Of a stretch of DNA of 64,000 nt, positions 45,548 to 59,505 are shown piece after piece (the first letter of the stretch is position 1; every line of letters starts with the position of its first letter). The notes beneath the pieces were generated by a model. That model saw nothing but the letters and a program-made list of their open reading frames with translations. It made no database searches and was not told where the DNA came from. The stretch is from Eutreptiella sp. 'Long Island Sound 2002' (taxonomy: Eukaryota > Euglenozoa > Euglenophyceae > Eutreptiales > Eutreptiaceae), in the NCBI GenBank assembly GCA_964036045.1, contig OZ038380.1:171925245-171989244 (forward strand). Direction: 5' to 3'. A program made the translations under genes and the position numbers.

Positions 45548-48500
45548 TTTCCAAATTGCCTAATCCTTTGACGGGGAGTACTCGGGGTAATACCAAGTTT
45601 TTTTTTGGATACAAAGGGTTCACAAGTCCTACAAGAAAATTTCACATGGATCGGAGTGACAAATCTCTTTAATGGCCGTGACCTATTGTTTGGTGAGAAT
45701 GAAGGCACACAGCAGCAAGGCGCCAAAAAGAGCACTTTGTAGCCTGACCATGACCAACGACAAATGCCTCATCTTCTAAGGGGCGTGCGGCTTTTGGCTG
45801 TAGGATCTGATTTATCAAACTTCGGAAAAGGTAAAACTAGTTTCCGTCACATGACACACACATTTCACATATCTACAAAGAAATTTCATATAGATCATAG
45901 TGCCGAGTTTCTTCAATAACCGACAAACGGGTGATAATGACACCAAGATAACCAATGGTTGGCAAAGGTAACCAATGGTAACCATAACCGATGGTCGATT
46001 GTGAAATACACTGTTATACGTACATTTGACCCTTGCGCCCTAACTCGTATAGCTTGCTTTTTCAAAGATGGCAAAAAAAAATTGGAGGTTGAAAAGCAAT
46101 CAATCGGCAAAGCTTTTTGTTTTGAAACCCATGAGGAGGGAAAACCCAGTTGTTTTTGTGAAAAATAATCGTTAAAACCTGGTGATTTTCAAAACTACTA
46201 AGCCCCAAACCATGTTTATGACATTACCATTCAATGTTTGCTTAGGTCCAATGTGTGCCTATTCACTATTTGACATGTATGCCAAAAGAGCTTACCCCAA
46301 TGGTGCCGTGTACAATTCTATCTGATTATAGGTCTGTGCCCAGAGTCGAAATTGAGTTTAGCGGCTGGGGTGAAATACTTTCTGCGTGTCGATTTTCTTC
46401 CAATGTCGAAAATCATATTTTGATTTGATGGCCGACGAGAAGCTGACAATCAGCCAATCATTCAGTTAGTCAAGCAAGCCGTCAGTCACAGAAGTAGTCG
46501 GGCAAGGAGGCAGGCAAACAGAAACACACAGTTTGGGTTTTTTCGGTGGCAGAGTCAGCTACAAACAATAGGGGCAGGGGAAGCGATGGTCGAATGTTCA
46601 AACCCTTTGATCACAAATTTACTTTTGACCCCACCCCACCCCAGCCCCCAGCCCGCTTAGAAAAATTGATCTCCAGTTTCAGGGGATAGAGGCTTTGAAA
46701 TAAAACAACTCCCTTGGGTGATCCTCTTATTGGGCAAAATCATGATTTTACAACGGGTTGGACATCCAATATCATGCCTCGGGGTATGCTACGCGAATGA
46801 CCCCGAGAAAAAGTGTTATACTACGCCCGCGGCTACGCTTTATCTCACAACCTCTCTTTCAAGTAATTTATCGTTACGTGTTGTATTTATCTACGTTGAT
46901 TGTGTCCTTCGCCTCTGATCGGCAACATTCACAGTTGATCTTTGTTGATCACTATGCCGCCGTTGCATGCCCTCTCCCTTCCCCCAGCACCTGTTCCCAA
47001 CAAATCCACATCTTTGTAACCCTAGCATCTTGTCCTCGTGGTCCAATCGCACCGCCAACACAATTCTGCTGCGCGCCACCTCCGCTTTGATGAAACACCA
47101 CAGGTTATGGTGATCGGTGCCGCTTGGCGGCATCAATTTTGAGCTTCTTCTACCACTTTATCAACTTCGGCCGGTGCCAGCTGCACCAGCTGTGCTTGAC
47201 ACCGATGGTGAGGTTTGCCGCGAACATGTTGCAACTTCCCCTCAAGATCACCACATGGGTAGACCCAGCCAAGGTGCACCAACTTCATGTGTTGACCAAC
47301 GAATGAGCTGCACCAAACAATCTGCTGCAGCACCACTTGCGTCTGCCACGATGGCCGTGGGCACACAGCCCCCCATCACCTGCCCTATTGTTCCAGCTCC
47401 ACTTATTTTCGCTGCCTTAGCTCCCATGTTAGCCCCAATGGAGGTCAATAGAGGCTGTGGTGGTGAGGAGGCTGTGGTGGTGCAAAAAAAAAAAAGGTGA
47501 AAATGACGGGCTTGGATAAAATTGTGGGTGAATGGCGGAGCACGTTGGGGGGGGGGCTGGGGGCTATGGTGGTGGTGTTGTGGCGCCATTGTGTTGTGTT
47601 GTGCAGTGTCGGGTTTAGCCGGCGGGGATCAGGGTGGCAGCCTCGGGGCTTTGCATCGGAGGCACAAACGGCTAAAATGCCATGTTGAAAAAGGTACACT
47701 GCATCCCCCCCTTTGTGGCCCTGAGTTCCCCAACAACGCCCCTAGCCCAAATTTAGGTTAATGGGGCTGAAAAATTCACACCCCTCAACCAAATGGTAGT
47801 GAACATGCAAAAACCAAGTGACGCCCAACCATCGGGAGAATCCTTGCACTGCGCGCTACTTTTAGACCAAATCCCCCCCGAAGAGCCCCTAGGCACGCCC
47901 CTTGGAAACACCCTTAGAATTAAGCAACCCAAACTAGACTATATAGAGGGGACCTTGAGGGGGACCTTCCCGGTTCTTGCGGCACTGGTGAAGGACCAGG
48001 GGCCTTTGGGGGGGAACTTGACTGTGTGGTGGGCAGCGGAGATGGAGGGCAGTGAGGTGGTGAGTGTGAACTTGGGATGGCAAAAGAGATGGACTCCATC
48101 TTGCATGACCGATTCACCACTCTCAACCCATCTTGGTAGTATTCCAAGTGGAGGAGTCCGTCTTTAGCCGTCCCAACCACAGTGGCAGGAGGTCGCAAAC
48201 CATTGGAGCGGGTGTAAGGTTACACTCTATCCCCAATGCTGAGATTCATGGAGAAAGTGGGCCTGAGAAATGAGGAGGGAAGTATGGTGTCCCATAGCAG
48301 GCACCCTCAAAGTGTATCACCATATCAATCAACCGAGAAAGAGAGTAGATGTGGTGGAAATGGGGGAAAAATGTGTGCAAAAAAAATGAAATGGGTGAAA
48401 CGAGGTGAACATCCAAAAATGCCAAATCCCCAATGCATCAAAACCTACTATCAAACAACCCAAAGTACCACAAAGTATGGGTTTCTACTACGGCCAAATG

Positions 48501-48620
48501 CCCAAACAGTTGCGCTGCACTTAAGGTGCCCCCATTAGCGCATGCACTAATCACCACCAAGTAGCCGCAAGCCGGAGTTGACCCCAAAAGCCCGGGATTA
48601 AAAGTTGAAAACAACTTAGG
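45548..48620. other. intergenic region, little identified
   Basis: No confident gene. A minus-strand frame at 47248-47589 has a protein-like stretch (GQVMGGCVPTAIVADASGAA) but no start, splice partner or family. Short GGTAACCAATGG repeats lie at 45965-45985. Confidence 0.45.
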
Positions 48621-48671
48621 CAGCCAAAATTGGACCCCCGTAGGAGAGGATGTCACCTGAAACCCATCACA

Positions 48672-49289
48672 ATGCTCACCCAGGTTTCAGGCATTGAGAA
48701 TTTTTCAGCAAGCCTACGCAACAACCCCAACCTTGGACCTTCCCATTTCCCATTGCCAAAAACAATCTATTATGGCTCTCTCTGCTGTGCCACTCCCTGC
48801 AAAGTAACACAACACCATAGTACCCTCTCCTGCATTGCTCCCCACCGATCCACCCCCCGTCCCCATACACCTTGGAAATGTGGAGAGGGGGGACTATGCC
48901 ATCACAGTTTCTACTCTTCCTTTGCTTTGTCTCCATAGGCTACCATCAGTTCCACCAAAGTGTCCAAGGTAAATTTGTACAGCTTTTCGGTGACAATTTG
49001 GTCAGTGTGGGCTTGCACCTAAACAATCTAATCTTTGTGGCCGCTCTTTCACAGATTCTCTTCTGGCTCACTTTGCTTATTGCAACGACACACTACAACC
49101 CTGCCTCCTTCCCACACTCGCTGGCGAGCGAAGGTCAGTCCGCAGAATGGTTTCTACAGATGCTCGTGCACAGAGTTGCACAATCGGCACTGCGAGCAAC
49201 ACACTGGATTGTGCGTGAAGGTGACCCTCCATCTCCCTGCAGCAAGGCAAGGCAGAGATCCAATCTGCCTTGACTACGACGACTGCTAA
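48672..49289 (+). CDS. spliced gene for a cysteine-rich protein (3' exons; 5' end unresolved)
   Basis: Three downstream exons fit together: 48939-48968, 49055-49133 and 49160-49289 (stop TAA). All have GT donors and pyrimidine-rich AG acceptors, with phases 1, 2 and 0 in register. They read GYHQFHQSVQDSLLAHFAYC, NDTLQPCLLPTLAGERRCSC, TELHNRHCEQHTGLCVKV and end CLDYDDC. An upstream exon in frame starts at or before the ATG at 48672 and includes GIENFSASLRNNPNLGPSHF and GSLCCATPCK. Its donor is either GTACCC at 48820 or GTGGAG at 48880; both give the required phase. The many cysteines suggest a disulfide-bonded, perhaps secreted protein, but no family is recognised and a signal peptide was not found. 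It converges with the coiled-coil gene ending at 49839. Confidence 0.6.
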
Positions 49290-49838
49290 TCGCTGAGACG
49301 GCCCTCAGCCTCCCCGTGCTGGCCTGTACAGCACTGCACCATTGGACCACACTTTAGATTTGGACAGCGTCAAACACACTGATTACTTCTCTAGTTTTGT
49401 GTCATATCCAACACTATTCACAACCTGGCACCTGAAAATAAAAAATTACAAATCAGTGCAATAAACCCCCCCAAACAAATCATGCAGTAATCAATACCTA
49501 AACATCATGGCAATTCCCTTTGGCTCGCAATACTGGGCTTGAAAGAAATATTCTGTGTATACGAGACGTTGCATGCAAAACAATCTTGCAAGGCACACCG
49601 AGCCAAGCACAAGCAAAATGCGCGGGGCGTTGGTGGCTGCTGCATGAACAGCACCCCACATTGACCCTGAAATTGCCAATGCTAACCCACATTTCCAATT
49701 GGCAATGGAAGCTGACATGGCCTCGAAATGGCAAATGGCCAAGAGCACAACACCCACCCACCCACCCAAGCACACACACAATCACACCACAAACCCAACA
49801 CACTGGCAATTAAAAGGGTTGAGCAAAGATATTGGCCA

Positions 49839-52800
49839 TTATGCGCGCACTCGGTATTGGACATTGGTGACATTGGTACCCACCTGCTGGGTTGTGTAAG
49901 CGGGTCCATAGTTGGGTGAAGAGTAGCTGACGGGTGAGGAATAGCTTACAGGTCGGGTTACAGAGGATCCACTGGGCTGCACAGTGGTGGTATGGGATGG
50001 CTGGTAACCAGGGAGCGGCACCCCTTCAGGAGTGCGGTACTCGACCTTGAGGACTTGACCACCACCATGTGCACTGTGCGGGGTAGATCGGGTAGATCCT
50101 GATGTGAAAAAGACCGAGTCACGTGCGAAGCATGAGGCAGGAAGCTAACAAGCAGGGGCACAAATGATTTCTGACAAGCACTTGGCAATGATACACACAT
50201 CGAGGGACATGCGGCCCACTTTAGGGGGAGGGGGGGGGGGGGCTAACGCCAATATGGTCAGATACATCTAACGATTGGGACGAGTTGGGTGAGGGTTCGG
50301 TGAACCTCAGCATAAATTTTCTGAATAAAAGGCACAAATCAATTTGGAAAACTGTGGCTCCGGGAGCTCAGAGGATCCACCGGTGGTTTATGTACAATAC
50401 AAAAACAAGTACAATACCACCCTGAAGGCACCCCGGCACATGCAGCAGAAACACCTCAGGACAAAACATGCGGCATGGATTGTTTTTTTGTTGTTTGAAT
50501 GACTTCACAGCAATGGGACCAATGCAAATCAAGTGCGCTGCCACATACACAGCTTGTTTCTCCAGAAGCAGCAGAAGTTGTAAAGCTGGAATGTAACAGG
50601 CATTCTTGAATTCCCCTACCACCGTTGCTGGTATTTGAAGGATGGAAGCAGGAGAAGAGAGTGGAGAGAGAGGGAGGGGGGGAATGGATGTTTGTCCTGG
50701 ATCTTTTGCCCAAGACCTACAGGGGCTTTGTTGCAGGACACTCTCATGGGCGAGCCGGGCTTGATGCAGGGTGAACACCATCCTCGAGGACGCAGCGGGT
50801 GAGATGGTCCGCCTGGGACTGTACCAGTGTCTGCCTGAGCACTCCCTCGCATCAGCTGACTACCCGGGACGCGGTGGTGACGTGGGCGCTGCAGCTATTT
50901 CTTCTTTTCCCCGATGGCACCGCAGAGGCACACACCGCCCTATTTTCCAGCCACGGCCGTTTCATGTTTGCTGCTGTGTGTTTGAGGGGGTCAAGTTTGA
51001 GACAACAGTGGCGTGGGCCAGGATCCTGGTATCCGAAATTCGAACGCACCGGGAATTGAAATTTGAAACCACCATGGCACATGCGGGAATTTAACAGTCC
51101 ATGGTTTGGCCATACGTCGAGCCTTGAACCAAAAAGTTGAGTGCCTCTCCAAACTCCGCAGCGTGTCGCCAGTGCACGGTCCGGCCAAGAGGCCTGCAGC
51201 AATCTATCTCCCCCTTTGTACAGCCCCCATCCCCCCCCCTCCTCTCGAACCGTCTCTTTGGTCATCGCAGAAAAAACACAATGCCAAGGGGGTGCTGATG
51301 TACGGTGTACACCAGGGCGGTCCTGAAGGGCGGAAAAGCTGTTCCAAAACTGCAGTTTCGCAAAAAGACCGCGTGCAGCTCATATGTTCAACCCTGGTTG
51401 GTGGCGATTGGCGGTTGGCGGGTGGTGGTCCCTGGGGGCAGTCCTCAAGGGCGGTCCTTAGCAAAAAGAAAAAAATTGGGTTCCTTACGGACCACCCTGG
51501 TGTACACAGGCTGCTGGGTTTGTGCGCGAATGAGTTTTGCACAAGTTTGGCCAATCAGAGGGCAGGCCAATGCCGGCCGATACCGCCCAGACACCACTTT
51601 TTTCGTAGCAGCGACAATTCATCACTGCAGCAAACATTCTTTTCTGCCGGCCCTTTTCGTGCCCCTGCAGTTTTCAAGCTTTCAACATAGCACAGTGGGT
51701 CAGGACCTACGCAAATGACCTAAGCCTATGGGGGATTCAACACTGGTCCGGGAGCCATTTGCAAAACACATAAACGTTATCTTTCACACCACCAGCAACT
51801 GAGCGGTGCCAAAAGTGCATCGTTCCGCCAAAAAATCCAGTACGTCAAATACTCCTACTTCCTACTTCCTACTTCCTACTACCCACTTCCAGGTTGATTC
51901 AGTGGCGGGGCGTGCACTCAAAAATACCGCGTGTCCTTATTTTTTTTTGTGAGCATTGTAACGTGCTTCCTGTGTAACGCACGACGAATATCATTGGGAA
52001 GATATTAACCCAGATCACGTGGCATAGCCCTGCCGACCCCCCTTGAGATCCAAGCAACCTCTGTCACCCTCAGTGCATCCACCGGACCGTAGACTTCTGA
52101 CATCGTATGTTTTGGCCAAACCCTCGCCAACACAATCAGAACAAACTTGTAACGCTTGGAGGTTCACTGGGGTTCACGGGCGGTTGATGACTTTGCTCTG
52201 GAGCTGTAATCTGTTCCTGGGCTGGTGGATTGTGCAAGTGCTCTTCGCCGCGAGCATATGGATCATCGCGAAATTCAATGAACAGTTGTTGATGGGCGCC
52301 TGGAACAGACAAGTGCGTAGGTACACGGCGGTCGCATTTCGCTGCTCAGAGCCTGGCAGTCGCCTGGCAGTTGAAATGAACGCACTGTAGCTCCGAATGC
52401 TCCACGCCACTCAAATCAGCAACGTCCCGTGGCACCCTGCAAACGGCCCCGATTTTTAGTGCCTCTTTTGCAGTTCGACTTGAGCATCAAGTCGAGACAG
52501 CGAAACGAACCTTCAATATCTGACACTTCAGCGGCTTGAAGAAAATCCATTCTCTCCGTGATCCGAATCCTTTCCCTGCGTTCCGCTTCGATTTCACGAC
52601 GCAATCGTTGGCAATCTGCTTCTTGCCTGACACATTGGTCGTACAAGTCGTAGTTTTCGTTTTCGTGAGCGTTTATCTTGTCCTCAAGATCTTGATTAGT
52701 ACTTTGTCGAGCATTAATCTTGTTGTACAACTCTTGCCGGTAGTCCTCCGCTTCAGCGATGCGCCTACAGGAGACAACGCAGGTGCAAAATACAACTCAA

Positions 52801-52891
52801 CACACAGCTGTGTCCAAGTGCAGCGCCCAACGCACACAACATGGACTTACCTGTGTAGGTTATCAATGGCAGGATACATGTTCAGAACATG
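49839..52891 (-). CDS. coiled-coil protein with Ser/Pro/Tyr-rich tail, spliced (5' end uncertain)
   Basis: Exons on the minus strand: 52891-52851, 52764-52511, 52299-52147 and 50098-49839. Phases agree at each join; the clearest signals are the GTAAGT donor at 52850 and the acceptors at 52765 and 50099. Translation from the in-frame ATG in the first exon starts MYPAIDNLHRRIAEAEDYRQ, continues as a charged coiled coil (INAHENENYDLYDQCVRQEA, RLRREIEAERRERIRITERM), then AHQQLFIEFRDDPYARGEEH and a Pro-rich linker. It ends in a low-complexity tail with VSYSSPVSYSSPNYGPAY and VQYRVRA, about 230 residues. The donors at 52510 (GTTCGT) and 52146 (GTTTGT) are weaker guesses. More 5' exons may exist up to 53.3 kb. 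It could be a cytoskeletal or scaffold protein; that is inference from composition. Confidence 0.6.
50099..52146 (-). other. presumed 2-kb intron of the coiled-coil gene
   Basis: Lies between the last two exons. It includes a poly-G run at 50225-50242 and short protein-like pieces on the minus strand near 50750-50860 that could be a missed exon. Nothing else is recognised. Confidence 0.4.
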
Positions 52892-52899
52892 CTGCACAA

Positions 52900-55800
52900 A
52901 TGGGAGTTACAACTATGGTCCTAGTGCCAGGCGTTCACAGACAATGCAGGGCAAACAAAAAAGAACTCACAGTGATTGACACTCAACTACTGCAGACAGG
53001 CAGATTTCGTGTGGCCATGCACACAGGGTGCGTCGAGTATGGAAACTCACACAAGATGGCCTGCTTCAACAGTACACAAGTGCCTCCTTCTAACCTGTTG
53101 CGGCCAACACGCGTATTGCAGCGTCCTCGCTGTCGGGCATCACGATGCAAGAAAGCATTTAGGGTTGAAAACCGGTAGCCGGAACTCTGGAGTCCACAAT
53201 CTGTCCGATGTACCCTGAATGACAGTCAGGGTGACACGTGCATTCGTTCCTACAGCTATTGTAACTGAAAAGCACACAGTCACATTCTGCACCAGGTGAT
53301 TTGCAGTTATACCACAGCGAAATCGTCAAGGTTCGACCGAAATCTGGTGAATCGAATCGACTAATAAAAACCACAAACACCAATTTATGTCTCGTGCAAA
53401 TTCGAACAGAAATTCACTTCTACTCTTCAGGAACCTTTTTTACGCTACCACGAAACAGGTTATCGAAACAGGTCGTCGCATCGCACTCCCTTTACTAACT
53501 TGAGTTGCAGGAGTTGCAAAACAAACTGCACATGGGACCAGATGAGGGAAGATGAGGGAATGCCTCAAAGTGAGGGAATCACTACCACAATGTTAACAAA
53601 TCTCCAAACTGCAACGTCGAACCGCTAAGACAAACGCACCGCAGAGTGCCCCGAGCATCATAGCACGTGCCCACTTCCTTTATTTGAGGTGCATAAACAC
53701 TGGCAGTTCAAAATCTGGTTCACATGAATCAAATGGAAAGATGGTGAAATCCTGATCATTGCCATCCAAGTGATATTCAGAAGTATATTACAATTTCGCA
53801 TCAGACGGGAGGCCCCACCCGGATAGCTGAGAGCCACAGAGCAAAAAAATTTCGCATCAGAATAAGCACAAATTTGGACGTTCTCGGTCGCCTGCCTTCT
53901 TGTATTAGTCGCGCGCACCCCCGGAAAATTTAATCTATTCATGCTACTGCGGAATTGGGGTTCAAGACACGAGTAATTGTCGATGCATGTATTAGCATCT
54001 CGCGTCCTCTTCTTTTAACGATCATATTTCGGAAAAGTCTTCGCGTCTCGCGTTCGTTTTTAATTCCAATTTTAGGCCTTTCCATTTTTTGCTTCAGGGC
54101 CCTACGGGTTCGTGTTTGTACCGTAACCCCCATCGAGGCTATACCCCTCGCATCTCGGATATTCGCAACCTTTTTGGTGATCATCACAGCCCACTGCAAA
54201 ATTCCTAATTATCACACTGCTTTTATATGAATAAGTTATCTTGTTTTCAAAGCCAGCCGAGTGCAAAATCAGGAATAATTGTTGCCAAGTTTGGGCCACG
54301 GGAACCTCTTGGTGCTCTGTTGCCTCCTGAGGCTCCTCTTCGTCATACACTAGCATGCATGCGGAAAGCAACCCATGCAACTTGAAGGGGAGTGACTTCC
54401 GTACCCAAGGAAGAAATCGCCTCCGGAAGAAAGATGGCCGACAAACGGTTGGAAAAGTAGGATTTGGGGCATCTCTCAAGGGCTACAAAAGGGAAACTAA
54501 GCGGATAATGTGGGCTAGGGGAAAATGCAAATTGACAAGGGCCAAAACAAGGCCTGAGCAACAAAACATCAAGGTGCAACAATGTCAACCGATCAAAATG
54601 AAGATTTTGGGATCCGAGACTTCCGGAAATGTAATAAAGGCATGGTGAATTGTACAATATTTGCATCCCAAGCGAATTTGTTGCAAAAAATTTCGACCTT
54701 TTGTCATGTCACACAACAATCCCTCGGCGGCGCGTGGGTTGCAGTGTGGAAGGTACCGAAGCATTTGGAACTTGAAGCAACCATTTGGCACCCTCCGCTT
54801 TCGGTCGTGATTGCTTTGTATTCCAGGTGGTCCTATTCACGGAGCGACCGTGGACGAATTGCGAAGTTGGAGGGTTCCACAAGCCTATTGGACCTGAGAA
54901 TACTGCAGAATTGGGGTTAAAGACGCGGACGCATGGCTTGTCCTGGGCCATTATTTACCGAGTTGTGAGACGCGAGTCGCGAGGAAAATTGCCGGTTAAG
55001 GTAATTACCTTACAAATGAACAGTAAACCAAAAAAATACCCAGAATGGTAAGCGGCGGACTATTGGAGTGGTCAACGATGCGCTGTTGTCATATGCCGTG
55101 GGAGGGGTTGGTTCGCATCCTGACCCAGTCAGCCCTCGGCAACACCCCCGCGAAATTTATGCCGGCCAACTTTACGTTTTCTTTTTTGTGGGGTTTTGAT
55201 CTGCCGGAGTCCAAATCCAACTCGCCCACATACTTTAACAACGGGATCGAATTTCGATCTCACATTTTTGAATGAGGAATAACGCAGTAGTGCGGCAAAA
55301 AGGCGAATCTTTTTTGTCTAGAAGTCTATGGACGTCTAGTTAGATCTTTGAATTTTGCATTGTTTAGATTTTCAATTTTTTATAAATCATTATGGTCTCA
55401 ATGGACTGTACAATATTGATTGTGCTTCTCAATCATTACCGCCATGCATGTCGATAGTGATGTCCGTCTCGCTAATTCGTGTTGAAGGAAAATTGTTGGT
55501 GCCTTCATGTGAGATTTTTGTGCGGTTTCTTTCAATCAAAGCAATCAAGATGCAGTGATGTACAGTTACAGCACCGTGCTGCATATTGTTGTTTAAATTT
55601 AATTTAATTTCAATCTTGCCATCTTGGGCATTTGTTGTTCAAAAGGCTACTTGTGTTCCCAGGCACCAAAAAAAAATTAATTTTGAGCTTGCTCAAACCA
55701 CTTATAAGCTAACCGCTTCAGGGTCCTAAATGCCAAGGGGGTACCCACCGTCGTAGGCGATCGCAGGCGGTCGCAAGCGGTTGAGATGCCCTTTTTTGGC

Positions 55801-58800
55801 CAAAAACCCCCTTTTGAGGGCTCCACGCAATTGTACTATGGCTTGTGACCCCTCTATGCACATATTTTCTTGTGCTCTTTGCCACGAAAGTAGTTTTCAC
55901 CACATTTTTATTTTAACCGAAAAAAAACGGTTCTGTACCTGAAAGTAACAATTGCATAGGTAGATGACATCATGACTGTGAAAAAAAGTGACGATGGGGT
56001 CTTAAGGACCAAATTTTGCTGCCTTGGCAAATCGGTTCCTATTCCCATTGTTGATGTCCGTCGTCGTGCACGTGAGGCCCAAAAAGTGAGGCCCAAAAAG
56101 TATTTTGTGACCTTCATGTGAAAGCCTGGCGCAAAAATGGGTATCCTCCAGTGGCTTCACACGTTGATGTGCCACCGGTGGTTGCCTGCTTCTTGCGTTC
56201 TTTTCATGGCCATCATCTAGCACCCCAGGAAGAGGGATACAATGACCACTAGGCCGTCTCAAGGTCGCCGGCGTTGCAAGGCATCTTGAATGTTTGAAAA
56301 AGATAGGAATGAGCGCACGCATAGTACCCTACAAAAGGCGGCCAAACAAAAGGGGCAAGCAACGGATCCCATGGAAGCTAAAAAGGTGCGTGTTCATCGT
56401 GCCAAGTGGCAAAAGGCCAAGGCTCCCTGCGTCCAACCACTTGTGTTGACAATGAGGCAGGCAACAAGCCATTGCCAGTGCTACTATTTAGTGCAAGAGA
56501 CAATTGTGATATGTCTTTCCTTCAATGGGTTAATGCATTGCACACTTGGAGGGACGGAGGGAGGGAGGCCGGGCGGGCTGGAGGGAGTGGGGGAGTGAGT
56601 GTATGGGTTATGCCATCCGTAGACGTGTACGAAAATTTTCTTAAGCAGTCGCAGGCGGTCGCAGGCGGTGGGCACCCCCCAAACGTCCAGCCGAATATTT
56701 GACCCCTATGTGGTTGACACCTCAAAATCTTAATGCTTTAGCCCCCAAACGAAGTTCCAAAATTCCTCAGAAGGCTACGTCGCACATGAGGGTGTGGCCT
56801 TATCCCTCCTATCTAGAGGGTCTTTGTCGGTTTGTCGGAGAGCCTGTGGCAAGCATTGTCAGCGAGTTTTGCCTTTGTTTCTTGCGTGCACTGGGGTTAA
56901 ACAAGATGTAGCCCATAGCCCACAACCTTGACACAAGGTTTCCTGTGTTACATCAAGCCTTGTTCCTTTGTGCCTGTAATAAGGGTGGTGCCCTTGATAC
57001 GGCGTCCACCAATTTTTCAATGGAAGAATCTCTGGTCCCTCCTTGACCCGTTTGCCGGCAGGGTTAGTGGAGAGGCCTACCAACGGGCGTTAACCCCGAC
57101 ATTATTGCCCACCTATCGGAAGACTCGGTGGCCCCCTTCTCCCTTTCCGGGGTCATGTCTTTGTGGCACGACCACCACATAGACGGGGTTGCGGGGGGAG
57201 GTGCATACACGGGCACACACATGTTTAGGAGCGTGGGTGAAAATCTCGCACGTACATGCATGCTCGTGCCTTTGGCATACATACAAACGGAAACATATTC
57301 ATTGCATGTACAACGACAACATGACATGTCCCCTTTGGTCTGGTGGCATGTTTGACCGTGCAGTTTTTTTCAAAAGTGCCCTGGTGTTGTCCTTGGGTCA
57401 TATGGATGAGGTGGGGTAGAACCATGAAGGAGAAAGCTGGAATCATGAGGTGCAATGCACGAAAACGCTATCCTGTGGCTCTCCTGCAATGCACAACACC
57501 ACATGCACAGTGGATACTGTGTAGGAGGTTAGGTACGAAATAGTTTTTTGGGGGGGTTGGCTCAAAACTGTTCCGGAACAACCATTCCACAAAGGAGGGG
57601 GGGGGATCCAAATCCAATGAACCATTCCGGAACAGTCTGGAACAGTCTTGGTGCCATTCCGGAATAGTTTTCAGTGAATTGCTTCTTAAAGCTCAGAGTA
57701 GAATGCTTGTGGTGACCACACAATTTTTTTCCAAGAGGTTCATTGCTCCTTGCTTTCCGTTTGCATGCATGTCATTTGACATCACAAGGTGTACTTGAAA
57801 CATTTTTTTCAAGACGTTGCACTGGTTCTTGATTTCTTTTTCCTTGCAAATTCCGTGGTGCCGGTGAACAATTTTTTCGTGACATGCTGTATATTGCTAA
57901 ATTGGAAGTTTTTTTTCCTTTAAGAAGGTTTATGAACTATTGGTTTGTGGTTGTGTGCTAGCAACTTTTTCTCTGACATTGTTTGTATGCATGTGTGTAG
58001 ACATTGAATGCAATGAATGCAGTGCATGCACCCTATTTCAGACCCTACCATGTTCAATTGATTTTGGCTGAGGAGTTGGTGCTTGTTTGCCTGTTGGAGT
58101 AGTTGCCGTAGTGCATTTCTCTTTGCACGTCACAGTACATTACCCGGTGCGCTCTTTCATGGATCAATAACGGTTCTTCTGGTCACATGACACACCACAT
58201 TACATGGTTTCCCCTTGCAGTTTTGGCCGTGATGTCTGACGTTACACCCGGTTAGGATTTTGGAAGGGGAAGAGGGAAATTAAGTTTTGAATAAGGTCCC
58301 GAACCTCAACGCTATGGTGTCACAGTGTGACCCACAGGACTTATGCACATTGCACAAGGCGCGGTGCAGAGTGCACAATACATTTGCCTATGCGTTGTCC
58401 CACCCCATGCTTTGATTGTCAGCAAACATCCAGGGGTGGAGAGGGGGGGATGGGGGGATTGGACCCCCTGTCCGCCTCCGGTCTTCTAACACGTCCCTTG
58501 GGTTGGGTGTTGGGGGACCAGTACGGAACAGTTTGGGGGGGGGGGGGCTTTTTTTTTTCCCAAAAGCGTTCCATACCAACCGTTCCATGGGGGGGGGGGG
58601 GGTAAAAACCCGGGATTTCATGCGGAACGGAACGAACACCCATGTTGATTTGCGCGTGGTGCGCACCATGCACAATATTGGTGTGCAGAATTTGCAATGA
58701 GGCCACATATAATAGAACTTGGGCGAAGCCCACTTTTCAATGGCCCATGGGTGCTTCGTTTGATTTTAGCCTTTGGGGCCCACCACCTACCCTCCAAACC

Positions 58801-59200
58801 ACGACAGCATTAAACAAAAACACGTACATATGTTTTTTCACATGAGAATGTATGCACACATACCTTGCATACCTTTGCATACAGCACCCATGTTCATGGG
58901 TCATGGTTCCGACATAGCGGTATGTCCACGTTCGCACCTTCACGGATATATATTTCCATACGTGTATGCGTGTGTACACAATGCATAGCAAAAGGAGCAA
59001 GGGCGTGTCCAACGCAATGGCAAAGGGGGGGTGCAAGGGCGGGCGCATCTCAAACAAGATAATATGTTGCGTCTCGTTCGATGAAATTCGGCCAAAACCT
59101 AATACGAACACGAGAGCATGTGGGGTTGTCGGTGTACGTTTTCTGCGGTATGACCGTTCGCAAGCTGCAATGTTTTGCTCAGCGGTTTTCGATTGCTTTG
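52900..59200. other. region without confident genes
   Basis: Possible exon-like pieces on the minus strand occur near 53080-53290 and 54280-54350 (protein-like VYDEEEPQEATEHQEVPVAQ), but I could not join them. The rest is AT-richer, with related TCGCAGGCGGTCGCA repeats at 55755-55785 and 56645-56675 and TTCCGGAA-type motifs at 57565-57670. A poly-G region lies at 58530-58605. Confidence 0.45.
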
Positions 59201-59505
59201 CATAGCATTGAACATACATGCATACGCTACATGCATGGTTACGTACTGACATGCTTCGTTGCACAAAAACGGAAATGAAATACATGCTGACTAACGATGA
59301 GAAAGAAAAAGACACATGTGGGTGTGCATGCGCATGTACGTGCACACCTTGTGTTTTGTCATGCTCGATGTCCCTTTGTGGCGTCTTAGTGATGATGGTC
59401 CCCGAGGCAAGTTACCGGGATGATGACGCCAACATAACCATCAATGGGCACAAGTGCATGGCCTCGATCGACGCAAACCCTGTACATCGTGCGAGTTTTA
59501 GTAGG

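Noticed and set aside
47117-47500. 127-codon plus-strand frame
   Set aside because: All three frames and both strands are partly open here; no splice-consistent gene could be built.
59218-59505. N-terminal extension of the two-repeat protein from the ATG at 59218
   Set aside because: The extra 96 residues are Cys/Thr/Met-rich low-quality sequence and would bury the clear signal peptide that begins at 59506.
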